Shown here piece by piece: positions 10,335 to 64,000 of a DNA stretch of 64,000 nucleotides. The position numbers and the translations under genes were made by a program. Position 1 is the first letter of the stretch, and each line of letters begins with the position of its first letter. The notes beneath the pieces are model-generated. The model did not search any database. It was not told the DNA's origin and saw only the letters and a program-made list of their open reading frames with translations. Source of the DNA: Apostichopus japonicus (Eukaryota > Echinodermata > Holothuroidea > Aspidochirotida > Stichopodidae); NCBI RefSeq assembly GCF_037975245.1, contig NC_092579.1, positions 28,772,666-28,836,665 of the forward strand. The letters run 5' to 3'.

Positions 10335-12885
10335 CGATTAAAGGCATTAACAAAAAAATCTTCTCAAAATTTTCATTGCAAAAATGATCAGTTCCTCTGG
10401 TTACACCGTCATTTAAACCCCTCCTCAACCACCCCCACACCGACACTATTCCATCCTGAGGCATCATGTTTCCTCGGGACACGCAGCACGCAATATTATC
10501 AGTTATATCCTTGACGTAATACATGGAACAACACTCAGCTCCGAGTTTTCCACGAAAGAGCTATCGTACCTACATACACACGTTGTATAAATGCTCTTAC
10601 ACGGCATCCGTAGTGACATCGTGTTTTGAGCCAAATTTCGTTTTTTATCATGCCTTTAATCTGCTTTTCAAAATTATCTTTAATAATGGTTGTAATAATG
10701 ATGACATTTAAAGACTTCTGAATGTTATTTCTGTTTCCTGCGAAATCGTTTCTCTGAGATATTAATGGATGAATTTCCCGTACGCTTTCACGGTAGGCCC
10801 CTCTGTTCAAGGTCAATGTACGATTATAACATTAGGTCCAAAATATTCGGATTCTGGTCCCCGTTTGCAATTTTTGCAGCGAAAATCCTCGCAACGTATC
10901 TACGGTGTCTTCTAAACGACATCATCACAAACAACATTTTACAGCATCGATAAGCTCTTTGTTGTCTTTTTAAGTCATTTTCTTATTACTTTTCTACAAA
11001 ATAAGTGAAATACAGGAAATGAACAATTGGCCGTCGGGAACTGAACAACCTCAACTCTCCTCCTACAGATATCAATTCGCTCATTTGTTGAAGAGTTTAA
11101 AAGTGTCATTGTATTTGTTTTTTATTCGTTCCTAATTTTTAACCAAGTTTAACACTCGAAATAACATCACAAAACATCATTACCCCCCCCCCCCCCCCTT
11201 GCCACAAACATACCCTTGACTTCTAATACTCTTTCTTTATTTCTTGGAAAATGCTTTGCTCTTCCTTGATCTGTTAATGAAATAAATCACAAATATGTAA
11301 AACAATTCATCTTCAATGAATAAACAAGGCAATGCATAATTGTATGTATATTTCATCATAGCATTAATGAAATTGAACCAACGTTTTTTCATATGGAATT
11401 CAACGTGTATAGTTTTGAATAAGAAATGATAAGAATCTCTTCCTTAAACCATTGTCTATTTGGTCTTTTTTATCCGTGAAATTTAATCTCAATGCAAATA
11501 ATCGAGTACAGACATTAATAAGAACATTTTATAATTTTCGTCTTTAAATTTCATTGGACAAAATATCAGTTCCACTGGTTACACCGTCATTTAACCCCCT
11601 CCTCAACCACTCACATACCGATACTATTCCATCCTGAGGCAGCATGCTTCCTCGTGACACGCAGCAAGCAATGTTCTTTGATAATTCCTTGACGTAATGC
11701 ATGGAACAACTCTCAGTTTTAAGCTTATATCGAAGTTTTCAACGAAAGAGCTATCGTACCTACAAACACACGTTGTATAAATGCCGTTACACGGCATCCG
11801 TAGTGACATCGTGTTTTGAGCCAAATTTCGTTTTTTATCATGCCTTTAATCTGCTTTTCAAAGTTATCTTTAATAATGGTTGTAATAATGGTAACATCTT
11901 ATGACTTCTGAATGTTATTTCTGTTTCCTGCGAAATCATCTCGCTGAGATATGAATGGATGAATTTACCGTACGTTTTCACGGTAGGCCCCTCTGTTCAA
12001 GGTCAATGAGCGACTATAACATTAGGTCCAAAATATTCGGATTCTGGTCCCCGTTTTGCGACTTTTGCAGCGACAAATCCTCGCAACGTATCTACGGTGT
12101 CTTCTAAATGACATCATCATAAACAACATTTTACAGCATCGATAAGCTCTTTGTTGTCTTTTTAAGTCATTTTCTTATTACTTTTCTACAAAATAAGTGA
12201 AATACAGGAAACAACCAATGGCCGTCGTGAACTAAACAACCTCAACTCTCCTCCTACAGATATTAACTCGCTCAATTGTTTAAACAGTTGAAACGTGTCA
12301 TAGTAGTTTTGTTTTATTCGTTCTTATTTTCTAACCATGCTTAACATTCGAAATAACATGATAACCCCCCCCCCCCCCACGCTGCCACACACATACCCGT
12401 TGTCTTCTAATACTCTTTCTTAATTTTTAGGAACAAGCTTTGCTCTCCCTTGGTCTTTTAATGAACAAAAATCACAAATATGTAAAACAATACATCTTCA
12501 ATGAATACACAAGGCAATGCAAAGTTGTATGAATTTCATTAAATCATGCATTTTTTTTATAGCATTAATGAAATTGAATTAACGTTTTCCAAATGGAATT
12601 CAACGTGTATAGTTTCAAATACGAAATTAATTATAAGAATCTCTTCCTTAAACCATTGTCTAATTGGTATTTTTTGATCCGTGTAACTTAATCTAAAAAC
12701 AAATCTTCGAGTCCAGGCGTTAATAAAAAATCTTAGAATTTTTTCTTCAAATTTCATTGGAATAATGATCAGTTCCCCTGGTTACACCGTCATTTTACCC
12801 TCTCCTCAACCACTCACACACCGATACTATTCCATCCTGAGGCAGTATATATCCTCGTGACTCGCAGTACGTAATGTTCTTTGTT

Positions 12886-12893
12886 ATTTCCTT
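12886..12893. repeat. 8-bp target duplication, left of MITE in copy 3
   Basis: ATTTCCTT; repeated at 13285-13292. Confidence 0.85.
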
Positions 12894-12954
12894 CAGTGGC
12901 GTAGGAAGGTACTTTTGAGTGGGGGCTGAAACCTGATGGCCAGCCTGGGGGAGG

Positions 12955-13007
<53 letters not shown>

Positions 13008-13284
13008 AATTTTTGCATTTCCAGGTGGCCTCAGATGCAATTTGGTGCAATATAGCACACTTCAGCACCCACTCCATTTTGTAAACTTAATTTTGTATTT
13101 TCACCTGGCCTTAGATGCAATTTGGTGCTCCAAATGAGATTTTTTTTTCTCATTTGGAAATGAAAAGGGGGTTTTCTGACTTGCGAACCGGGGGGGGGGG
13201 GGGGGCGGAATGATACTTCCGCCCCTCCACATTTTGCACTGGGGGGCTGGCGCCCCCCCCAGCCCCCCGGTTCATACGCCCTTG
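12894..13284. mobile_element. hAT-type MITE in array copy 3
   Basis: 391-bp insert starting CAGTGGCGTAGGAAGG and ending TACGCCCTTG, imperfect terminal inverted repeats, with exact 8-bp flanking duplications ATTTCCTT. An 8-bp duplication and CAGTGG-type ends are typical of the hAT superfamily. Array copies without the element have the single uninterrupted target. The inside holds an (AT)n run (12956-13006), G- and C-runs, and no transposase. Confidence 0.85.
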
Positions 13285-14486
13285 ATTTCCTTGACGTAAT
13301 GCCTGGAACAGCTCTCAGATTTATGCTTATTTTGAAGTTTTCAACGAAAGAGCTATCGTACCTACATAAACACGTTGTATAAATGCCGTTACACGGCATC
13401 CGTAGTGACATCGTGTTTTGAGCCAAATTTCGTTTTTTATCATGCCTTTAAACTGCTTTTCAAAATTATCTTTAATAATGGTTGTAATAATGGTAACATC
13501 TTAAGACTTCTGAGTCGTGTTTCTGTTTCCTGCGAAATCATCTCGCTGAGATATTAATGGATGAATTTCCCGTACGTTTTCACGGTAGGCCCCTCTGTTC
13601 AAGGTCAATGTACGATTATAACATTAGGTCCAAAATATTCGGATTCTGGTCCCCGTTTTGCAATTTTTGCAGCGACAAATCCTCGCAACGTATCTACGGT
13701 ATCTTCTAAACGACATCATCATAAACAACATTTTACAGCATCGATAAGCTCTTTGTTGTCTTTTTAAGTCATTTTCTTATTACTTTTCTACAAAATAAGT
13801 GAAATACAGGAAATGAACAATTGGCCGACGTGAACTGAACAACCTCAACTCTCCTCCTACAGATATCAATTCGCTCAATTATTTAAACAGTTGAAACGTG
13901 TCATATAGTAGTTTTTTTTATTCGTTCTTATTTTCTAACCATGTTTAACATTCGAAATAACATGAAACACACCCCCCCCCCCGCTGCCACACACATACCC
14001 GTTGTCTTCTAATACTCTTTCTTATTTTTTAGAAACAAGCTTTGCTCTCCCTTGGTCTGTTAATGAACAAAAATCACAAATATGTAAAACAATACATCTT
14101 CAATGAATACACAAGGCAATGCAAAGTTGTATGTATTTCATTAAATCATGCATTTTTTTATAGCATTAATGAAATTGAATTAACGTTTTCCAAATGGAAT
14201 TCAACGTGTATAGTTTCAAATACGAAATTAATTATAAGAATCTCTTCCTTAAACCATTGTCTAATTGGTATTTTTTGATCCGTGTAACTTAATCTAAAAA
14301 CAAATCTTCGAGTCCAGGCGTTAATAAAAAATCTTAGAATTTTTTCTTCAAATTTCATTGGAATAATGATCAGTTCCCCTGGTTACACCGTCATTTTACC
14401 CTCTCCTCAACCACTCACACACCGATACTATTCCATCCTGAGGCAGTATATATCCTCGTGACTCGCAGTACGTAATGTTCTTTGTT

Positions 14487-14494
14487 ATTTCCTT
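14487..14494. repeat. 8-bp target duplication, left of MITE in copy 4
   Basis: ATTTCCTT; repeated at 14861-14868. Confidence 0.85.
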
Positions 14495-14860
14495 CAGTGG
14501 CGTAGGAAGGTACTTTTGAGTGGGGGGCTGAAGCCTGATGGCCAGCCTGGGGGAGGGGTATATATATATATATATATATATATATGGAATTTTTGCATTT
14601 CCAGGTGGCCTCAGATGCAATTTGGTGCAATATAGCACACTTCAGCACCCACTCCATTTTGTAAACTTAATTTTGTATTTTCACCTGGCCTTAGATGCAA
14701 TTTGGTGCTCCAAATGAGATTTTTTTTTTCTCATTTGGAAATGAAAAGGGGGTTTTCTGACTTGCGAACCGGGGGGGGGCGGAATGATACTTCCGCCCCT
14801 CCACATTTTGCACTGGGGGGCTGGCGCCCCCCCCCCAGCCCCCCTGTTCATACGCCCTTG
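14495..14860. mobile_element. hAT-type MITE in array copy 4
   Basis: 366-bp copy of the element at 12894-13284, at the identical position in the array unit and with the same flanking duplication. It differs mainly by a shorter (AT)n run and shorter homopolymers. This placement shows that the unit was duplicated after the MITE inserted. Confidence 0.85.
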
Positions 14861-17152
14861 ATTTCCTTGACGTAATGCCTGGAACAGCTCTCAGATTTAT
14901 GCTTATTTTGAAGTTTTCAACGAAAGAGCTATCGTACCTACATAAACACGTTGTATAAATGCCGTTACACGGCATCCGTAGTGACATCGTGTTTTGAGCC
15001 AAATTTCGTTTTTTATCATGCCTTTAAACTGCTTTTCAAAGTTATCTTTAATAATGGTTGTAATAATGGTAACATCTTAAGACTTCTGAGTCGTGTTTCT
15101 GTTTCCTGCGAAATCATCTCGCTGAGATATTAATGGATGAATTTCCCGTACGTTTTCACGGTAGGCCCCTCTGTTCAAGGTCAATGTACGATTATAACAT
15201 TAGGTCCAAAATATTCGGATTCTGGTCCCCGTTTGCAATTTTTGCAGCGACAAATCCTCGCAACGTATCTACGGTATCTTCTAAACGACATCATCATAAA
15301 CAACATTTTACAGCATCGATAAGCTCTTTGTTGTCTTTTTAAGTCATTTTCTTATTACTTTTCTACAAAATAAGTGAAATACAGGAAACAACCAATGGCC
15401 GTCGTGAACTAAACAACCTCAACTCTCCTCCTACAGATATCAATTCGCTCAATTTTGTTTTAACAGTTGGAAAGTGTCATTGTAGTTTTTTTATTCGTTC
15501 CTAATTTTAAACCAAGTTTCACACTCGAAATAACATCACAAAACATCATACCCCCCCCCCCCCCCCTGCCACAAACATACCCATGTCTTCTTATACTCTT
15601 TCTTTATTTCTTGGAAAATGCTTTGCTCTTCCTTGATCTGTTAATGAAATAAATCACAAATATGTAAAACAATTCATCTTCAATGAATAAACAAGGCAAT
15701 GCATAATTGTATGTTTATTTCATCATAGCATTAATGAAATTGAATCAAGGTTTTTTTCATATGGAATTCAACGTGTATAGTTTTAAATAAGATATGATAA
15801 GAATCTCTTCCTTTAACCATTGTCTAATTGGTCTTTTTTATCCGTGAAATTTAATCTCAATGCAAATAATCGAGTACAGACATTAATAAGAACATTTTAT
15901 AATTTTCGTCTTTAAATTTCATTGGACAAAATATCAGTTCCACTGGTTACACCGTCATTTAACCCCCTCCTCAACCACCCACATACCGACACTATTCCAT
16001 CCTGAGGCAGTATGTTTCCTCGTGACACGCAGCACGCAGTGTTCTTTGTTATTTACTTGACGTAATGCATGGAACAACTCTCAGTTTTAAGCTTATATCG
16101 AAGTTTTCAACGAAAGAGCTATCGTACCTACACACACACGTTGTAAAAATGCCGTTACACGGCATCCGTAGTGACATCGTGTTTTGAGCCAAATTTCGTT
16201 TTTTATCATGCCTTTAAACTGCCTATCAAAGTTATCTTTAATAATGGTTGTAATAATGGTAACATCTTAAGACTTCTGTATGTTATTTCTGTTTCCTGCG
16301 AAATCATCTCGCTGAGATATTAATGGATGAATTTCCCGTACGTTTTCACGGTAGGCCCCTCTGTTCAAGGTCAATGAGCGACTAAAACATTAGGTCCAAA
16401 ATATTCGGATTCTGGTCCCCGTTTGCAATTTTTGCAGTGACAAATCCTCGCAACGTATCTACGGTGTCTTCTAAACGACATCATCATAAACAACATTTTA
16501 CATCATCGGTAAGCTCTTTGTTGTCTTTTTAAGTCATTTTCTAATTACTTTTCTACAAAATAAGTGAAATACAGGAAATGAACAATTGGCCGTCGTGAAC
16601 TGAACAACCTCAACTCTCCTCCTACAGATATCAAGTCGCTCAATTTTGTTTTAACAGTTGGAAAGTGTCATTGTAGTTTTTTGGTTCGTTCCTAATTTTA
16701 AACCAAGTTTCACACTCGAAATAACATCACAAAACATCATACCCCACCCCCCCCCCCCTACCACAAACATACCCATGTCTTCTAATACTCTTTCTTTATT
16801 TCTTGGAAAATGCTTTGCTCTTCCTTGATCTGTTAATGAAATAAATCACAAATATGTAAAACAATTCATCTTCAATGAATAAACAAGGCAATGCATAATT
16901 GTATGTTTATTTCATCATAGCATTAATGAAATTGAATCAAGGTTTTTTCATATGGAATTCAACGTGTATAGTTTTAAATAAGATATGATAAGAATCTCTT
17001 CCTTTAACCATTGTCTAATTGGTCTTTTTTATCCGTGAAATTTAATCTCAATGCAAATCATCGAGTACAGGCATTGATAAGAACAGTTTAGAATTTTTGT
17101 CTTTAAATTTCATTGGACAAATGATCGGTTCCTCTGGGTACACCGTCATTTA

Positions 17153-17438
17153 CCGGTGCTGTGGCCGAGTGGATAAAGGCGGTGGCATTTGAAGCAATGA
17201 GGCTTAGCAATCGGGAGGTTAGGGGTTCGATTCCCGGCCGGGTCATAGTAAGGTGGGTTTTTCATCCAAGAGAAATCTACGGTTTTCCCATCTGAAATGA
17301 CTTTCTAAAGTGAAAAGATTCCAAAATTTGAGTTAAGTGTTGAATTGGAAGCCACCCGACGTGTAAGTTGTAATCCATAAGCCCTTGCGGGCTTCTCCCA
17401 CATTTGTGGTCGCTTAAGCGTCGTAAAAATAACTGCTG

Positions 17439-17478
<40 letters not shown>

Positions 17479-17483
17479 TATTA
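17153..17483 (+). mobile_element. tRNA-derived SINE in array copy 6
   Basis: The head is tRNA-like, with an A-box-like TGGCCGAGTGG and B box GGTTCGATTCC, resembling a Leu/Ser-type tRNA with a long variable arm. A unique body follows, ending in CGTCGTAAAAATAACTGCTG and then an (ATT)n tail (about 17438-17480). The insert is bounded by TCATTTA at 17146-17152 and 17484-17490; other array copies have this target once. A working tRNA gene is unlikely: the anticodon arm is not regular and the body and tail are SINE-like. Confidence 0.85.
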
Positions 17484-18320
17484 TCATTTAACCCCCTCCT
17501 CAACCACCCACACACCGAAACTAATCCATCCTAAGGCAGTATATATCCTCGTGACACGCAGCACGCAATGTTCTTTGTTGTTTACTTGACGTAATGCATG
17601 GAACAACTCTCAGTTTTAAGCTTATTTCCAAGTTTTCAACGAAAGAGCTATCGTACCTACATACACGCGTTGTATAAATGCCGTTACACGGCATCCGTAG
17701 GGACATCGTGTTTTGAGCCAAATTTCGTTTTTTATCATGCCTTTAAACTGCCTATCAAAGTTATCTTTAATAATGGTTGTAATAATGGTAACATCTTAAG
17801 ACTTCTGTATGTTATTTCTGTTTCCTGCGAAATCATCTCGCTGAGATATTAATGGATGAATTTCCCGTACGTTTTCACGGTAGGCCCCTCTGTTCAAGGT
17901 CAATAAGCGACTATAACATTAGGTCCAAAATATTCGGATTCTGGTCCCCGTTTGCAATTTTTGCAGCGACAAATCCTCGCAACGTATCTACGGTGTCTTC
18001 TAAACAACATCATCATAAACACATTTTACAGCATCGATAAGCTATTTGTTGTCCTTTTAAGTCATTTTCTTATTACTTTTCTACGATATAAATGAAATAC
18101 GGGAAAATAACCAATGGTCCTCTTGAATTCCACAACCTCAACTCTCCTCTTTAGCTAAATAATTCACTCAATTTGTTGCAAGGTGACAAAGTTTCTGATT
18201 TATCTTGTTATCATTTATATGTTGTAACACTGAAAAAAAAACTTAGTATAACCTTTCCTTACAGACACTTACCCACAACCCCCCCCACCCCCACACAAAT
18301 TTCTTTCTTGTAAATCTACA

Positions 18321-20204
18321 TTTGCTTCTCTAATTCCTAGCTATTAGATAACTTAAAGCTACTTTTGCTGTGGGGAGCGGCAGGTTGAAAGGGGTACTGA
18401 AATATGTTTTTTTCAAATCTTAAAGAAACAAGGACAAGAGATAGATTGAAGAAAGAATCGAGTTAGCGGGATGGGGTGGTCATCTATAGTTAATGAATGG
18501 AACACTAACCCAGTTGCAATTGTTTTTGGCACTCATATATCTTGATATAGGTTTTCGACTTTTATTTAGATATTTTGAGATCAAGGATAAAAATTTAATA
18601 ATACAATACAGTACAAATCAAATTAATGACTTCAGCATAAAGTTTACAATAAAGTAACAAAAATACTCGATCAGATAAAAAATGAAGAAGACATTTTCCC
18701 ACATCTTTAGAACATTTATTGCAAATCCATACAATATACATCTTTAATAGGGATCATTTTTATTGACATCAAAACCATGAAATGACCCCCCCCCCCCGAC
18801 ATCAACAGTCTGTATTTTGTCTAAACGTCCTATTCATTAATGTATTTATGTTTGTAATGTAATTTGTTCGATATAGAAGAAATTTATGGTCCGGACAAGA
18901 CTTACGGTATTCGACTTGAAAATGAATGTTTTGCTTATTTCATTCGTTTCTGTTGAGAGTTTGGGCCAAACTCTCTCTAACCTATGAAAAGAGAGTATAC
19001 CACTGAATACCGAGTGTTCCTAAATATGATGATGATGTATAAACTGAACCTCTCATGATCTTTGTGTTGATCAATAGAAAAGAACATATCAGCAATATGA
19101 TATTGTACCATATGTTCCGTTATGATCGCTTCCACTGCTAATGAATAGTGTGGTAGCAGTGGCTATGTTTTCCAAACATGTTGATGGTAAAAGTGGAAAT
19201 ATTTACTGGACAAGGCAAAGATCTGAAAGTAAGAGGATTTTTCTTAGGAAAATTGTGGAAGGAACTGAATTGCATTTTTAAATGGGACAAAACTAGCCGA
19301 GGAGATGAATCGTGCCTTCCCCACCACTCGCCCCTTCCCCAAAAATGAAACCGTAGATGAAACTTTATGAAGCCTTAGATGAGTTCCTCGTGTATAAATT
19401 AAATTGAAAGAGAATTCTTGTTATATTAACTAATTTACAGAATCGTTTCAGAGGATGAAGTATAAAAAAAATCACGTAAAAATGGCATTCAATTTTGTAC
19501 AATATAATAAAAAGCTAAACGACAAGGTGCCAGCCCTTGGAAATACATCTCCCTTACATAACTGTCAGGGTGCCACAACCCCAGAATGACTCAAGTAAGA
19601 TAGATCTACCAACACAACCCTCCTAAGGTTCTAATAAAATTGCAAAAATAAGAAGAATATAAAAGACTTGATGAGTACAATTAAAAGGAATATCACTAGA
19701 GACATCTTACTAAATATACATTACAAATAAAAGAACTGAACATGTATGGCAGCAATTACATAATTTAAAAAACAGATTTGTAAAAGGATATAGACATTTG
19801 CATCTAACATGAAAACCTTTTGAATATCATAAGTATAAACCAAAAATGTACCTGTGACTTTTGTAAGCTGTTAGTACTGAGATGTCGTAGGGGCAGCTGT
19901 TTATTTACTTATGCTTTACTATTAACTCAGTTCAATTGAATAAGCCTCTTTCATGAACATAACACAATTTAATTACAACTAAAAAGCATTTTAGGACAGC
20001 TACTGGTACTATGTAAGTGTTTTCAAGTTATCAGATATTTGTAAGTATTCCGCAATTAAAACGGTATCAAAGAGAGATATCCATAATTGGGGCCATTTTG
20101 CATATCTAAATTGAGGTCTTTATGGATAGGTTTCTCATCCTCTCCTCTTTACATCAGGCTGTGGGAGCAGGGGGGGGGGGGTTAGGAAGGAGAGGCAGTG
20201 ACTT
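18321..20204. other. Intergenic / 3' flank of the EGF gene, no gene recognised
   Basis: Between the tandem array and the EGF gene's terminal exon. It holds a C-run near 18786-18797 and ordinary AT-rich sequence. Part of it may be 3' UTR of the minus-strand gene. Confidence 0.5.
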
Positions 20205-20210
20205 TTTATT
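20205..20210 (-). promoter_or_regulatory. Candidate polyadenylation signal of the EGF gene
   Basis: TTTATT on the + strand, that is AATAAA on the gene strand, about 50 nt after the stop codon. Another lies near 19910. Confidence 0.35.
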
Positions 20211-20261
20211 ATCTGTAGTTTCTATTCAACTATAATAATGCTGCCTGAGAGAGATAGTTCT

Positions 20262-63562
<43,301 letters not shown>

Positions 63563-63665
63563 CTGAGGAAGGTTAATATGACGTCATGTCAATTTAAGCA
63601 ATAGGTAGAGAGGAGAGGCTCCCTGACAATGATTGACAGAGTGGACTCGAATATGAAATATAATT

Positions 63666-63703
63666 ACAGAGGACATCATTGTAGCATGGATTATGATCAC
63701 AGG
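63666..63703 (-). pseudogene. Relic of an EGF exon 5' end
   Basis: After an acceptor-like TTTCTCAG the minus strand reads about 38 nt encoding CDHNPCYNDVLC, matching the start of E56 (DAT/AATCCATGC), then stops resembling an EGF. It lacks about 85 nt of the domain and has no matching donor, so it looks like a truncated duplicate exon. Confidence 0.55.
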
Positions 63704-64000
63704 CTGAGAAAGATCACTCATAATTAGCAATAATTGGAGAGAAAAAAGCTGATTAACTGAGAACAGTATCCATGTGAAATATTAAAAATAAAAGCAATCA
63801 TAACAATAATAATCTACAACTAAACAAGATAACATATCTTTATATGATTAAATAATTATATTAAATTATAGCAATTATAGCAAATTAAAGCCAAAAATCA
63901 TCATAATCAGCAAATATTAAATATTAAAAATAACAATCATTAGTTCACACCTTTTTACAAAGCAAACTGCTTCCCCTACCTACCCCCACCCCACATACTG

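Larger units (their letters stand above)
10335..18320. repeat. Tandem array of six direct copies of a ~1.2-kb unit
   Basis: The anchor TTACACCGTCATTT (last copy GTACACCGTCATTT) recurs at about 10401, 11579, 12782, 14383, 15947 and 17139, giving spacings of about 1178, 1203, 1601, 1564 and 1192 bp. The two long spacings come from a MITE inside copies 3 and 4. Every copy carries the same order of landmarks: CCATCCTGAGGCA, TTGACGTAATGC, GAAAGAGCTATCGTACCTAC, ACACGGCATCCGTAGTGACA, CACGGTAGGCCCCTCTGTTC, then a C-homopolymer followed by GCCACA, then CTTTGCTCT and TTCATTGGA. Short open frames are shared by copies because the DNA is duplicated; none looks like a known protein. The outer edges are approximate. 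The source of the unit is unknown. Confidence 0.85.

Noticed and set aside
17155-17245. tRNA gene with A and B boxes
   Set aside because: The arms do not fold regularly, and a SINE body, (ATT)n tail and 7-bp target duplication follow.
10523-18040. Family of small proteins encoded in the 1.2-kb units (about 60-90 residues on both strands)
   Set aside because: Frames are shared because the DNA is recently duplicated; starts and ends vary between copies, and there is no recognisable domain or consistent codon constraint.

Overview
The window is animal nuclear DNA. It is AT-rich, with short exons in long introns, GT-AG splice sites, many microsatellites and several non-LTR/DNA transposon remnants. 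Long EGF/CUB arrays, death-domain adaptors and tRNA SINEs suggest a marine invertebrate deuterostome; an echinoderm such as a sea cucumber is my best guess, but no single sequence proves it.

Layout. (1) 28-4661, + strand: the last four coding exons of an intracellular adaptor-like protein with a long proline/serine-rich region, two identical-spacing CxxCxxxCxC motifs and a C-terminal death domain. (2) 4662-10330: gene-free, with a 621-bp inverted-repeat element built from GATATC-rich units, a duplicated ~300-bp repeat and a 191-bp retroposon that begins with the 5' end of U2 snRNA and is flanked by a 17-bp target duplication. (3) About 10335-18320: six direct copies of a ~1.2-kb unit; copies 3 and 4 carry the same hAT-type MITE at the same site, and copy 6 carries a tRNA-derived SINE. 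(4) 20262-63562, - strand: the 3' part of one very large gene. I could place 58 coding exons: 56 single-exon EGF domains, one CUB exon, and a terminal exon with a transmembrane helix and a 17-residue tail. All exons are symmetric phase 1-1 and every EGF/CUB exon length is a multiple of three. The gene runs off the right edge, so the N-terminus is missing; about 2,430 residues are encoded here.

The most interesting signal is in this second gene. The 11 membrane-proximal EGF domains have the usual six cysteines, but 40 of the 42 most N-terminal ones have eight. One extra Cys lies in the C3-C4 loop. The other replaces the conserved Gly of the C5-C6 loop (CxxGY becomes CxxCW/Y). Five domains have seven, and neighbouring ones have lost opposite members of the pair, which suggests that the two extra cysteines bond to each other. 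Introns hold a 100-bp minisatellite that has copied an exon end with its splice donor, a 52-bp minisatellite, LINE/SINE/MITE remnants and Penelope-like repeats carrying a decayed hammerhead-like motif.

The two genes are convergent. They share no evident function: one looks like an intracellular signalling adaptor, the other a cell-surface or adhesive protein.
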